Below are positions 1 to 11,000 of a DNA stretch of 64,000 nt, one piece after another. How positions within the stretch are numbered: the first letter of the stretch is position 1; each line of letters starts with the position of its first letter. Position numbers and translations under genes: made by a program. The DNA lies in NCBI GenBank assembly GCA_029204225.1, contig MU832186.1, positions 1-64,000 of the forward strand, given 5' to 3'. The notes beneath the pieces are model-generated. The model saw only the letters and a list, made by a program, of their open reading frames with translations, was not told the DNA's origin and searched no databases. The stretch is from Diphasiastrum complanatum. Taxonomy: Eukaryota; Streptophyta; Lycopodiopsida; Lycopodiales; Lycopodiaceae.

Positions 1-59
1 CACAAACATCTTTGCTCCACCATTACTCAAAGCACTAGTACAATGAACATCCAAATGTA

Positions 60-1116
60 CTATATGAAAAGGCATCTTAGATCTTGAGGTAGATCTAGAA
101 TTAGGCAACCAATGTGACTTTGACATTGACTAAAGCTCAAGAACTTGCTTCTTGCCTTCAAACCACCATGGTTAGAAATAACACATCCATCAAGTTTGTA
201 GAGCTCACCTTGTCTCTCGCCCTTGGCAATCAAGATTCCATTTTTTTTTCTTAGCAAAAACCACCAACAAATTCCACTTTAAGCCCTTTTTCAACCATTT
301 GACATACACTACGAACATTCTTAGTAATGGAAGGAATCAACAACACCTCTAATATTGCTTTCCTATTTGTAGATGAGAGAAAAACATGAATAGTACCAAT
401 GTCTTTGATAACAAATTACCACCATTAGCCATGTTGATGACCTCTCCTTTTCTTCATAAGTCACCAAAGAACGAAAGTACTCTTTGTGACATGTCATATG
501 AAAGCTTGCTCCACTATCAATCCACCATGTATCAATATCTCCATCATTGGTTAGAAAACAAGAAGACAATCACCACCATCTTGTTCATCCTCATCAAAAG
601 TGAACTTGCCTTGCTTCTCTCCTTGCTCTCTCTTTCTTTTAAGAAATTCACTACCATAGTTTCCTTTGACTCAATAGAAACAATTCAACTTTGACTTGTC
701 CTTTTTACCCTCAAAAGATGACTCACCTTGATCTTGCCCTTAGACCACTTGCCTCTTGAGAACAGCTTCTTCTTCTCCAACTTGAGATTTAGAAGTAGCT
801 CCTCCTCTTGCTTGTTGCCTAAACTCTTCATTGCCATTGAGAACAACTTGCACAAGTTCTACATCCTTAATGCTTTCACCCATACACGTTGATTCATTCA
901 AGACTTTTAATCTTAAAACAAAAGCATGAGCACTTTCCTCTCCTTTTGAAGACTTTGAAGTTCTTGAGGTGCCAAAGGTCTCTCCTCCACTCCTACAACA
1001 ATATCCATCAACTCATTCATCTCGATTAGAGACTCCATTCTCACCATCCAAGTTGAATAGTTGCTTGAGGTAACCCTATCATTGCTCTCCAACATGAAGC
1101 CTCCATTTGTAGCCAT
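60..1116 (-). mobile_element. Decayed Ty1/copia fragment: gag, protease, pre-integrase region
   Basis: Three remnants lie in the right order on the minus strand. The gag start (1116 down to 913) reads NYSTWMVRMESLIEMNELMD, typical of the copia gag N-terminus. The protease piece (569 down to 363) contains WWIDSGASFHM, with the D-S-G-A active-site signature. The last piece (257 down to 60) reads GELYKLDGCVISNHGG, like the pre-integrase region. Between gag and protease lies a ruined zinc knuckle (about 650-700) in which the second cysteine codon is a TGA stop (674-672). The fragment runs off the left edge of the window, so integrase and reverse transcriptase may lie outside. It is non-functional: frames change and stops interrupt it. 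Family assignment is from motifs only. Confidence 0.75.
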
Positions 1117-1917
1117 GTCGGAGAAATCACAAAAATTTGGAACTAAGCAAGTCTTTCTCTCTCACACCTAGTCAAACTAGCACATAGATTTGATGAAACT
1201 TGATCGTACGACAATAGAATGAATCTTTGAATCGAAAAGAACTTGAAACACACTCTTGAAAAGATTAGAAACCTTTGCCACAAGAGATCCTCTTCAAAAT
1301 ATTATTACTTTTGGAGTTATCGGCATGTTTCTTTAGAAATCAGCATCATTAAAGTTTTGACGATCTTCTATAAAGGCAAATAAACGTTCATGAGTGATAT
1401 TCTTTAAAAAATCAAGAAGCTTAAAAAATGCAGGTATTTGAGGATAACTCGAAAAAGTTTTTTTGAACATTGCCCTGAGGTGCCCATTAGCAAGCGGCAC
1501 TTGAGGTTTTGCATTTAACTTTCAAGCGAATCTTGAAACTAGCATGTCTTATTTTAGGATTCGTAAAAGTGTTCAGCCATGCCCAACGAAGAATTAGCAC
1601 TTTCTGTCCCATAAGCAACTCTTGTGTTAAACATATAGTCCTCTAAAGTTTCTAGTAGTCCTAGATTTTAGTCGTCATGACACTGATCATTTTGTAGTTT
1701 AGGGTTCATAAAAGACTTAAAATCGAGTCATTAGCACATGCCAGTTGACAATGGAAAATTGGCATTTCATTAGGCTTTGCATTTTGCACCCAAAGCAAAT
1801 CTATAAAGAGTAAGACCATTACATCATAATCAAGGTTATGGAGCTATTAGTTGAAAATATACATTAATAAATAAACTTCAAAAATGTGTTTACATAATCA
1901 TTTTAGAAGATTGGTGA
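1117..1917. other. Non-coding stretch upstream of the copia gag
   Basis: By position this should hold the leader and LTR of the minus-strand copia fragment, but I found no convincing primer site or TG...CA terminus. No long open frame and no repeat is obvious. Confidence 0.4.
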
Positions 1918-2076
<159 letters not shown>

Positions 2077-2815
2077 TTTATGGCACGAACAATTTAGTGA
2101 CGTGGGTGAGAGAATATCTACCCTAAATATTTCCTTGCCTCCATGGGTAAGCCTAGAAACTCACCTAAAGTAGGAAGCTTAAAAAAGTCAACCTGTGGAG
2201 GTAGCTTGCATATATAGATGAGTAGAGCCCGTTGAAAATTGTCACCTATGTGTCACATCAGCCTTTGGGGGTGGGCTGCCTCATACATGTGAGCATACGT
2301 CCTATATAGAAGCTAAATGTAGCCTTGAAGATTTAATTGAACCAAGAGATTTATTTATTTATTTATTCATTGAAACTAAAAAGAGAAGATATGGTGCACC
2401 TTCTAGTCAATGCTTTCATGCCTTTTGGTATGGAATCATACAATATGAAACCAACCTAGAGGCTAGGTGGTCAAGCCCAACTCAAGCACAATACACCACA
2501 ACACATGTGCAATATACCTACCTACTAGTCAATGAAAAGCTGGAGAGATCAATATTGAGGATTGGAGATAATATTTTGGTGATGCTAAACTTTAATAGTG
2601 GGTGGTGAGCAATTGAGCAATGAGGCTATGCTAGCATGAAGTGACAAGTATGTACTAGCAAAACTTCTTTCTTTCCCACTTCATAAATAATCAAGGAAAA
2701 GTAATGAAGTGTTGTGTATGTGCGGTTTGCATGGTTGTTAGACTACTTGTGCGAAATTTTTTTTCTTCTAAACACTACTTAAAAAACTTAATCCATAAAA
2801 ACCCAAGGGCTAGTC

Positions 2816-2945
2816 AATACATTAGCACCAAACACTTATTTATCTAATTGTCTAGAGTTCATATGTCGGACCATCCATGGTTCATATTGAGAAGTGGAAA
2901 ATAAGTTGGTTATGAAGTAGGTAGAATTTCAAAATGCAACTATAA
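2816..2945 (+). repeat. Direct repeat, copy A
   Basis: This 130-bp segment (begins CAATACATTAGCACCAAACA) recurs imperfectly at 3006-3135 in the same orientation, with about 60 bp between the copies. The unit shows no coding potential and no known family signature. It looks like an old local duplication. Confidence 0.85.
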
Positions 2946-3005
2946 GGTTGGTTCCACATTATGTATGGCCTCTCTTAGTTCTATACACAAGTTGACATGG
3001 TCTCC

Positions 3006-3135
3006 CAATGCATTAGCACCAAACACTTGATTTGTCTAATTGTCTAGTGTTCATATGTCGACCATCCATTGGTTTATATTGAGAAGTGGAGAATAAGTTG
3101 GTCATGAAGTAGGCGAAATTTCAAAACGCAACTAT
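3006..3135 (+). repeat. Direct repeat, copy B
   Basis: Second copy of the 130-bp unit at 2816. Differences are scattered substitutions and one-base indels (for example GTCGGACC against GTCGACC), so the duplication is not recent. Confidence 0.85.
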
Positions 3136-3429
3136 GATGTGAACCCAATTTTGATTTGTCGGTTCACACTTGCTCTCCTAAGCTCACCTAACCTAGGGCA
3201 TTTTAGCCTAAAATGACCTTGGTCAAAAGGAAGAACGAATAGGAAAATTATGTTTCCAATTTGTAAAGAGGACTTATGACTAAGATTCAAGTGTGCATCA
3301 AACTCTTCATTGGTTCATGGCCCTTTACTTTGCATATACACGTATACGTTATAACATTTACAACCATAAAAATTGTGTGTGGGCCTTTCTCATAGAGATT
3401 GGAGTAATTACAAAAAAGAAGTCCCAAAG

Positions 3430-4190
3430 CCAAGCTCACGAAACAGGGATTGCCCAAAACAGAAGAGGAAGAACAGAAGATGGCAGCGTATACCCTAACC
3501 AGAACTTAATCGAAAGTCTGATGTACTTGACAATTTGTACCAGACCGGATCTGGCCTTCTCTGTTTACGCATTGAGCCAATTCTATTCCAATCCTGGTCT
3601 AGCACATTGGCAAATGGCCAAACGAATCCTACAGTATCTGAAGGGAACCCAAAATATTGGATTAATCTATAGAGCTAGAAACGAGGAGAAAGAATTCGAG
3701 CTGCATCACTACAGTGATGCGAGTTGGGCGAGCTGCAAGGATGACGGCAAGTCCATTACTGGAGGGATGTACAATAGTGTGTGGAGCTGCAATCAACTGG
3801 ATATGCAAAAAGCAAACCCTGTAGCTCAATCCTCTTGCGAAGCTGAGTATGTCGCAGTCTCGAAAGTGGCGAATGAGGTAGTGTGGCTCCGGACGATGTT
3901 GGAGGCAATCGGGATACCACAAGAGGGGCCAAGCACGATGATGATGGACTCCCAGAGTGCCATCTATCTGTCCCAGAATCCTATCTTCCATTCAAAGACG
4001 AAGCACATTCCTCTGAAGTACCATCACATTCGAGATTGATCTCGAAAGGAGAGCTCCAGGTCCAGTTCATAATATCAGAAAGTACGATTTGCAGATCTCC
4101 CTCACGAAACCCGCTCGACAAGCCACTCTTTACCAAGCAAAGAGAGGCAATTGGATTGAACGAACAAAGCTGCAAGGTTCAAGAGGGAGT
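3430..4190 (+). pseudogene. Copia RNase H 3' end, truncated at its 5' side
   Basis: The frame up to 4039 matches the end of a copia polyprotein. It has YLTICTRPDLAFSVYALSQF, then RNase H features: YSDASWASCKDD (Asp), QSSCEAEYVAVS (Glu), MDSQSAIYLSQNP (Asp) and FHSKTKHIPLKYHHIRD. A TGA at 4037-4039 or a nearby frame shift breaks the C-terminus; the sequence resumes in another frame (LISKGELQVQF onward). Reverse transcriptase core and everything before it are missing, so this is a 5'-truncated relic. The adjacent 3' LTR starts at 4190, preceded by a purine-rich tract at 4181-4189. Confidence 0.85.
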
Positions 4191-4988
4191 GTCAGGAAAT
4201 GTGAACTCCTGGGCAACGTTGTCGCAGCACGAACAAGACACGAAGGTTGAACGAGAACAATTCACGACAGTCAACGTGTATTTGACTCGAAGCACGAACG
4301 ATTCGTGAATCAATCGCGAATCGTAAACACACCTTCAGGACCAGCAAAGCGCAAAAATGGACGAAAAACGAAAAGTACGAAAAGAAACGAAAAGAACGAA
4401 AACACACGAAGAGAAATCTTACGCGCTGCCAGCTAGCAGCTGAACGGCTTCATGCCCAGCTGAAACGAAATAGCAACGACGGAGATTAACTAACTAGTTG
4501 ATTAACGTTAACTAGTCTTGTGATTCTAACGTTTAGCTATCTTGTAAACTCCACATAGTGGAGGTATAAACAAATCCTCTTTGGATCATAACTGTAAGAA
4601 GAGAGATAGTGAATACAGAGATCTGTAAGAAACAGAGAGAGACATAGCGGATAGAGCAGAGAAAGCAAAAATACCATAGCTGTGCATGAAAGTCTGCCAA
4701 CGAGCAGAACACAGCGAAAGAGCAGAGAGGTCATTCCGCCAACGAGCGAGACCACTGACGATCTCGCTCTAAAACCAAACTGACAATATAGTCGCTCTAT
4801 TTCGTGTATCTCTTGGCCTTGTGTGCTGTGTCTCTTGATTGCTAGAATAAAATATGTTCTGTGATGCGTAGTCGAGTGTCTGGGATCCCGTAAGGAGCTT
4901 CTGCACGAAAAGAAATTCAAAGACAGAAAATTGTTCGCGAATCAAAAAAGAGGACGAATCACGAAATAAGAAAAAGCTTCTCGCGACA
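4190..4988 (+). mobile_element. Copia 3' LTR (799 bp)
   Basis: It starts TGTC directly after the polypurine tract AAGAGGGAG and ends GACA, giving inverted 4-bp termini. A TATA box (TATAAA, 4565-4570) sits in the expected promoter position. The LTR contains palindromic TTCGTGAA (4302-4309) and TTCGCGAA (4934-4941) and a run of ACGAAAA-like units (about 4362-4415). No second LTR or target-site duplication is identifiable because the 5' half of the element is gone. Confidence 0.7.
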
Positions 4989-5971
4989 TTCATCCCCATA
5001 ATAATTTAGCAAAACTCATTTTTGTTTGTAATTACAAAGGTTAGGTACAAGGTACAAGGATGAAAATGCTAGCTAGGGTTGCCATCCTTTTTGTACGTGT
5101 ACATGTGTGAAAATATACTAGTACTTTTACGTTTTCCAGAAAAAAAAAAAGATGCCGATTCCATTTCTATACTTTGTCGACTTTCGGGAACAATGTCATA
5201 GACGTAGGATTAACTGGACATGCCTCTAGAATAGGAGCAAAAATAGAAGAGATGGATTCAAGTGACCAAAGTTTAAGGCTCTAGAGTACACTAGGGACTA
5301 CACCCTCTGCAAAAAGAGCCTAAAGGCTGGCACCTGTCGGAAAGGCCTCAACGACTACACCAGTCAATCAAAAGAGCAAAAATCAGTGCCCTCGTGGAAT
5401 TTAATAGCGCTCACTGGATGTCTGCCACGTGTCCAATTTTTGCGATAGGCCTCATACCGATTATATATAGACACGTGGCAAAATCCTGAATGTCCTTGGA
5501 AATATCCAACGGTAGCGCGCTTAAAACTTCCGCACCCAATTTGCCATATGTCTCTGTCATCGGTTGAAAGAAGGCTTCGTAGAAAGATGAGCTGAAACAG
5601 CAGCAAGAAGCTCATGATCTTGAGCAAGATCGATGAAGAAAAGGACTTTTTTGCATGAATGAGCTATAGGCAAAGATCAGCAATCAGTTTAAGCATCTGA
5701 TTTGCTAGCAAGCAAGTGTAGGTAGCTGTATGAATGCTATACTTGATGTGGGCGGAAGCAATTCAGCAGTCTTAGAGCAGCAATGATTAAGCCTTAACCA
5801 GAAAATCTCAAGGGTTTTTTTGGTGGGCTGACAGACGATTTCTGCTGCTCTTACAATTGGGTTGGCAAGGAATTTGTTCGGATGTTGCTGCATTGCATAG
5901 ACAAATTGTGGTAGCGCACTTTTTGATTTTGCAGTTGGGATTCTTTGCCGTTTTCGGAGAGGGAAAGGGAA
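4989..5971 (+). promoter_or_regulatory. Presumed promoter and 5' UTR region of the AAE gene
   Basis: This is the 983 bp between the copia LTR and the AAE start codon. It carries no convincing open frame. Two CACGTG G-boxes (5426-5431 and 5472-5477) flank a TATATATA stretch, as described separately. The nearby upstream LTR could also influence transcription; that is inference. Confidence 0.45.
5423..5480. promoter_or_regulatory. Twin G-box inverted repeat around a TATA-like core
   Basis: TGCCACGTGTC (5423-5433) and GACACGTGGCA (5470-5480) are perfect inverted copies, each containing CACGTG in an ABRE-like context. Between them lies TTATATATAG (5461-5470). The pair sits about 500 bp before the AAE start codon. 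bZIP and bHLH factors bind G-boxes; actual use here is unproven. Confidence 0.5.
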
Positions 5972-6239
5972 ATGGAAGTGGAAAAGAGCATAGAGGATTT
6001 GCTTCCAGGTGACATTGAGCGAGCTGGCCTATCACCAATTGATGCTGCAAACTTCTACCGGCAGCTGGAGGGATCATCAGCGAGGTGGGGGACTCCAGGC
6101 CTGCAACCTGGCGAAGAATTTCCAAGGAGATGCTGTTGCCCGTCCATCCACATTCACTCCATCAGCTTATGTATTATTCAACTTACAAACACTGGGATGA
6201 TTCCAAATACGGCCCACCTCCTGCTTGCTTTCCAACTGA
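5972..6239 (+). CDS. AAE18: AAE exon 1 (N-terminal domain), with frame break
   Basis: Starts at ATG 5972 ([20 protein letters not shown]), chosen because the family N-terminus begins with such a short acidic leader. The frame shifts near the G5 run 6087-6091. After it, the conserved sequence [19 protein letters not shown] and [10 protein letters not shown] appears in another frame. Donor GA|GTATGT at 6240. A 14-bp GT...AG inside the break is far too short to be an intron. Confidence 0.85.
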
Positions 6240-7956
6240 GTATGTGTATATACAAGACAGTGAGAGATAGTTAGTATGAGCATATCGAAGCAAGTGCCCT
6301 TGCAGATCGATACTATGGCTTCTGCTAGTTTTAGTGTGTATTTGTGGAGGAAATTCTAGCTCTGGGCTACAATCTAGAGAATAAGTTTCTGTTAGTATTT
6401 GATCCTCTTCATATTTCTGGTCAAAAGCTCTGGTATTGATAAAATAGTTATGATGCTATTAACATCTTTTGCAGAGAATCTGCAAGGGAATCAAACTTGG
6501 GGAGAATTCTAGAAAAGTATGGTCCACAGCTCTTGGGTTCTAGCTATCGGAATCCTATTGAGAGCTTCCTGCATTCCAAAAATTTTCAGCTGAGCATCCA
6601 GAGGTAAAGACGTGAAATTCTTTTCAAGCTCACTAGATTTTAAAATTGAATGTGATAATGGGAAGGAATTTTATCTACTGGAGAGTGATTTTCTAATGAC
6701 CTTTATTACTAGGTAAAATTGCTTTAAAAATATGGCCAGGCCATTAGGCCGAGCCATGAATGCTATACCGTAAAACCTGTGGAAAAGACTGTTAGAAATC
6801 CTTGCCAATTGTAAAGATGGCGAAGCGGACCCCTTCTAAGGGACTGAATTTTTCCTATGGGCCACAAGTTATTTCTTCATAAATTTGATTGAGCCGTAAT
6901 CACCTTGTAAAATTTTTGCATGGCCGTAAGTGGCCGTGAAATTTCTTACAATCATAAAATACTTTCATTTAAAACCTCGTTCATAAAAATCATCCGAAAC
7001 AAAAGAACAGGTGCAGCACAGGCGGAAATGCTGGCTGAGAAGGCTCGAGTCTCCTAAATTCCTCAGAAGCCCATTCCTTTGCACGATCTAAACCTCTCCA
7101 AGAAAATGAAGGAAAATGCCCAGCAATCCTTGGTGATGTGCTACTGTTTAATCAACAATTTAGTGAACTTTGAGAACAACAAGAGAATTAACTACAATTG
7201 AGAACTCTTTGCATTTCTATCTTTAAGTACTTATGATGCTAATAGGTTGAGTGATAGTAGAGTAGTGGACACAAACATATCTTTTCCGAAATTTTGAAAT
7301 AATCTGGAAAGCAATGGATGCAGGCATCAAAATGCCACAAATATGTGCAAGGTAAAGCCAAGGGCGCGAGGCTTTGCACCTGCTGAACACCCAGGGCTTT
7401 ACACTATGAAACTCACAGGGTGATTTTTCTCCTAACTTTTTTGACACAGAACCTACTAGTACGGCAGTAAAGCAACAAATATTTATTGGTTAGAGACTTG
7501 ACCCTTTGTACAGATTAAACAAATGCCATTACGAATTGAAGAAAAACCAATCAGTTCTTTTACATTAGTTACAAAGTAAGGCAAAACTTTGGTGTAGAAG
7601 AAGTTACCCCCATATTGTTGGTTTGAACTTTGAAGTAATAAAGAATGGCTGATGTTCTGGAACCAAAGTTGCAGGCCACGATCCGGAACGCGATCCGGAT
7701 CACGTTCCGGGATTTCCTATTAGGGTTTCCCGGAACGCTTTTTTTATTTTTGAAATTTTTTTAATGCCAATATGGGTATCAAATGGAAGGTTTTTTCAAG
7801 AGCAGTTCATTTATCAAGTTTGCCATCAATTTCAAGACCATTTTCGAAGCATTGAGTGATTTTCTACCATCAAGTTATTTTTCACTATTATATCATTTTC
7901 TACAATATTGTGTGAAATGGAAATCATGTGCAAACCAAAGCATTGAAAGCATACTG

Positions 7957-8031
<75 letters not shown>

Positions 8032-11000
8032 AAGTTTGTAGAAATTAGAATGTGATAATTACCTATTGAAGTAGACCATGCTGGAAAAAAAACCATTTCG
8101 AAACACAAACCGACAAGACACAATGTAAAAACGTGAAAATATATAATGTCGGGCTCAAGGCCGAAAAAAAAATAGAGTGACGTCCCTGATAAATAATGTC
8201 TCATAACAACTAACAACTAACAATCGTCCTCTAACTCAAAGTCTGATTGTAATTGAGGCTGGGATTGTCCCCACATAAAAAAATTTAAAATTTTATTTGC
8301 GTTCCGGGACGGCGTTTCTGGTCCCGGAACGCTCGTGATCCGGAATGCTGGATCCGGATCGAGATCCTTCCGGATCGCGATCCACTGCAACACAGTAGAC
8401 TAGAACCCAAAGTTTGCTTGCCATTTTAAAATTGTTTTTGATTTTCCTGAGGGCATATGTAACCAATTTTGCATTAAATTATCAAAACAAATCTCTACAT
8501 TCTAGGCCTGATCCCCCCTATAGTTCGGCTGCGATTTTGCATGCCCCCTTTATCCTGGAATATACTGCTGCCTGGTAAAGCACGCTTTTCTAGACTTGGT
8601 GTTTATTTTGTTGATTAAGCTTGGCAAGCCTGGCAGAATCAGTTTAGGAGCTGACTAGGCCATGACTCGAGCTCCAGAGCTAGCTCATGACGTGTGACTA
8701 CTTGACTAGTTCACCACAGGTTTGAGGCTCAGTCCTTGACTTCCTAACTTGCTCTAGGACTTCTAAGAGTGTCACCCCTACGACCAATCCTTCCTCAAGG
8801 TCTTGCTTCTTGGCATTGAAACCAATCAATTGGTCCTCATCTCGCTCAACCTCTAGATATTGTGGTTTAAGTTTAATTTCTTAAGATTCATGGTTTCTCA
8901 ATTTGTATAACAATAAGAGGTTGAAGTGAATGCAAACCAATTTCTCAGTTGTGGTGGGCTTCAACCTATTTCACCTTTTCATGTGTATTAGCAAAAATTT
9001 ACTCCAATCCATCTCACATAGAGAGGTTATAGAACCTTGGGAGGAAAGGATCCTAGTGGCTAGTCGCTGCAACTTAGGTGTGGATGTCTTGTGTGACTTC
9101 CACCACGTCACACTAAAAGTCCTTTGTGAAAATTTAATCCTCCTACAAGTGGCCGTCCAAACAAGCCTTCCATGTTTCTATACATGTCCAACCAGTCTGC
9201 TAAGTTTGATTGCTCCAAAACTGACATGCCATCCAATAGTCACTTTTGCATCACGTTCTTGCCCCCATCGCCACCCATAATCGATGCACACATAACTAGC
9301 GGCATGCAAAGGGGAGTGCATCGTTTCCCAATGATCCATACAAAATCCTCCCACAACATGACACAAGGAGGCATCCAATGACGTACATTCTTAAAAACCC
9401 CACTTCATATGATCCATCAACTCATATATGAATCCCATAGTGGCTCCCTCTTTGTCAACAACCTTCAGCAACTTCAAAATAGAGTTTAGCAAGGTAAATA
9501 CCTTCTCTACATCTTTCCAAAATGATGGACCAAGCATGATGCTTTCAATAATCTTTCTTAGCTCGGACCTTCATGACTTCAGCGAGTGCCACTCCTCATC
9601 GACCACCAAGCATTGAAGGGCCACCTTCACATTGAACAAATTTGCCAGGAAAACATGAGGGATTCATTTGTGCAATACAAGCTTTGAGTTTTCTCTCTCA
9701 ATTTTAGATTCTTCTTTCTTGAGGATTGTTGTTCTATGGCTGTCTACTAGTTTCCAGATTTGAAAGTGTTTAATGTTCTTGATTGTTAGCATCTTAGATT
9801 CAGCCCAATAGCATTTGAAATCACCTACATTCAAGAGGTCACAGGTACTCAACTTAGGAAGTAGTGCAAGTAGTTCGTAAGTTGAGTAGTGATTAAAGCA
9901 AAAATCTTTCATGTTGTTTGATTTGTGCATTGTACTTTGTGTAAGTTCTTATTAATTGTGCTACTACCTGCTTACTTTGAATAGTTTAAATATTTCTTGT
10001 TTAGAGGCCCATGCCCACCCATGGTGAGTCTATGTTACCTCTGACAATTAGAAATTTCTGCAGCAGAGTACACCCTATTGCATACATTATATGATATAGG
10101 AACTTCTCTTTGGGGTACCCTGTGCTGAGTCCTTGGCTTAGCCTTTGAATCTTGTTATTTTAGTCCCTCAGCCCTTGGTAGTACCCTTCTCCCATTTAGA
10201 GATGCTACCTATCCATAATTAGGCATGCTTCCCTCCAATTTTGACTAAGCCTGTTGGGGTGGGACCAGCCTACATGTGAGTTTTGAGTGGGTGAAAGCTA
10301 TCATTACCTCAGTTCGCTATGGTCCTAAAGAGCTTATCTTCATTCCTTGAATGGCAGTGCATGCTTTCAAAAGCTGGAACATTTGAGATGGGCACTTATT
10401 TGCTCATTTCAGTTTTATCCAAGGTATGTAAGCTGAAGTATAAAACAGCAAAAATTGTTTGCAATGAATTGAGAGATGAGTATCCTGCAAAATTACAGTG
10501 AAAACACAGTGAAATCCTTGTGAAGGTTCTTGAAGTTTTTCTGCTAGTTTCAGAGTAAAAATGGGCAAGGACCACACGAGTTAGAAAAGTATGAAGTGCA
10601 ACACTCAAGTGGTAAAGTTTGAGCTAGGGGTTGACATTTGAGGAAAAGGAATTGTTTTCTTCCAACAAGTCTACTGCATTTCGATAGAAATCTGTCAGAA
10701 AAGTATCATAATTCCAAACTTTTGGTCAGTCAACAGAATCAGGAAGTATAAACAAGAAAAGTGCCATCTAAATCCTTCTGGGTTTTCTAATATGAATGAA
10801 ATTAAGGTGAAATGTTTGCTCAGGGATTATGAGTCTAAAAGCCAAACAATTCATATTTTTGGTATGCTCAGGTGCAGACTTGAAGTAAAAGGTTTTAAGC
10901 AGTATAATAAGCTTATCTTTAATTTTCTCATTGTGATTTTTAAAGCAATGCTAATCTAACATAAAGACCTCTAGCACAAACTTGCAGCTCTAGTCCATTG

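Noticed and set aside
5364-5627. 87-codon minus-strand frame in the AAE promoter region
   Set aside because: No recognisable domain, and it overlaps the G-box pair; likely chance.
6086-6099. A GT...AG segment that could explain the exon 1 frame break as an intron
   Set aside because: 14 bp is far below a workable plant intron.
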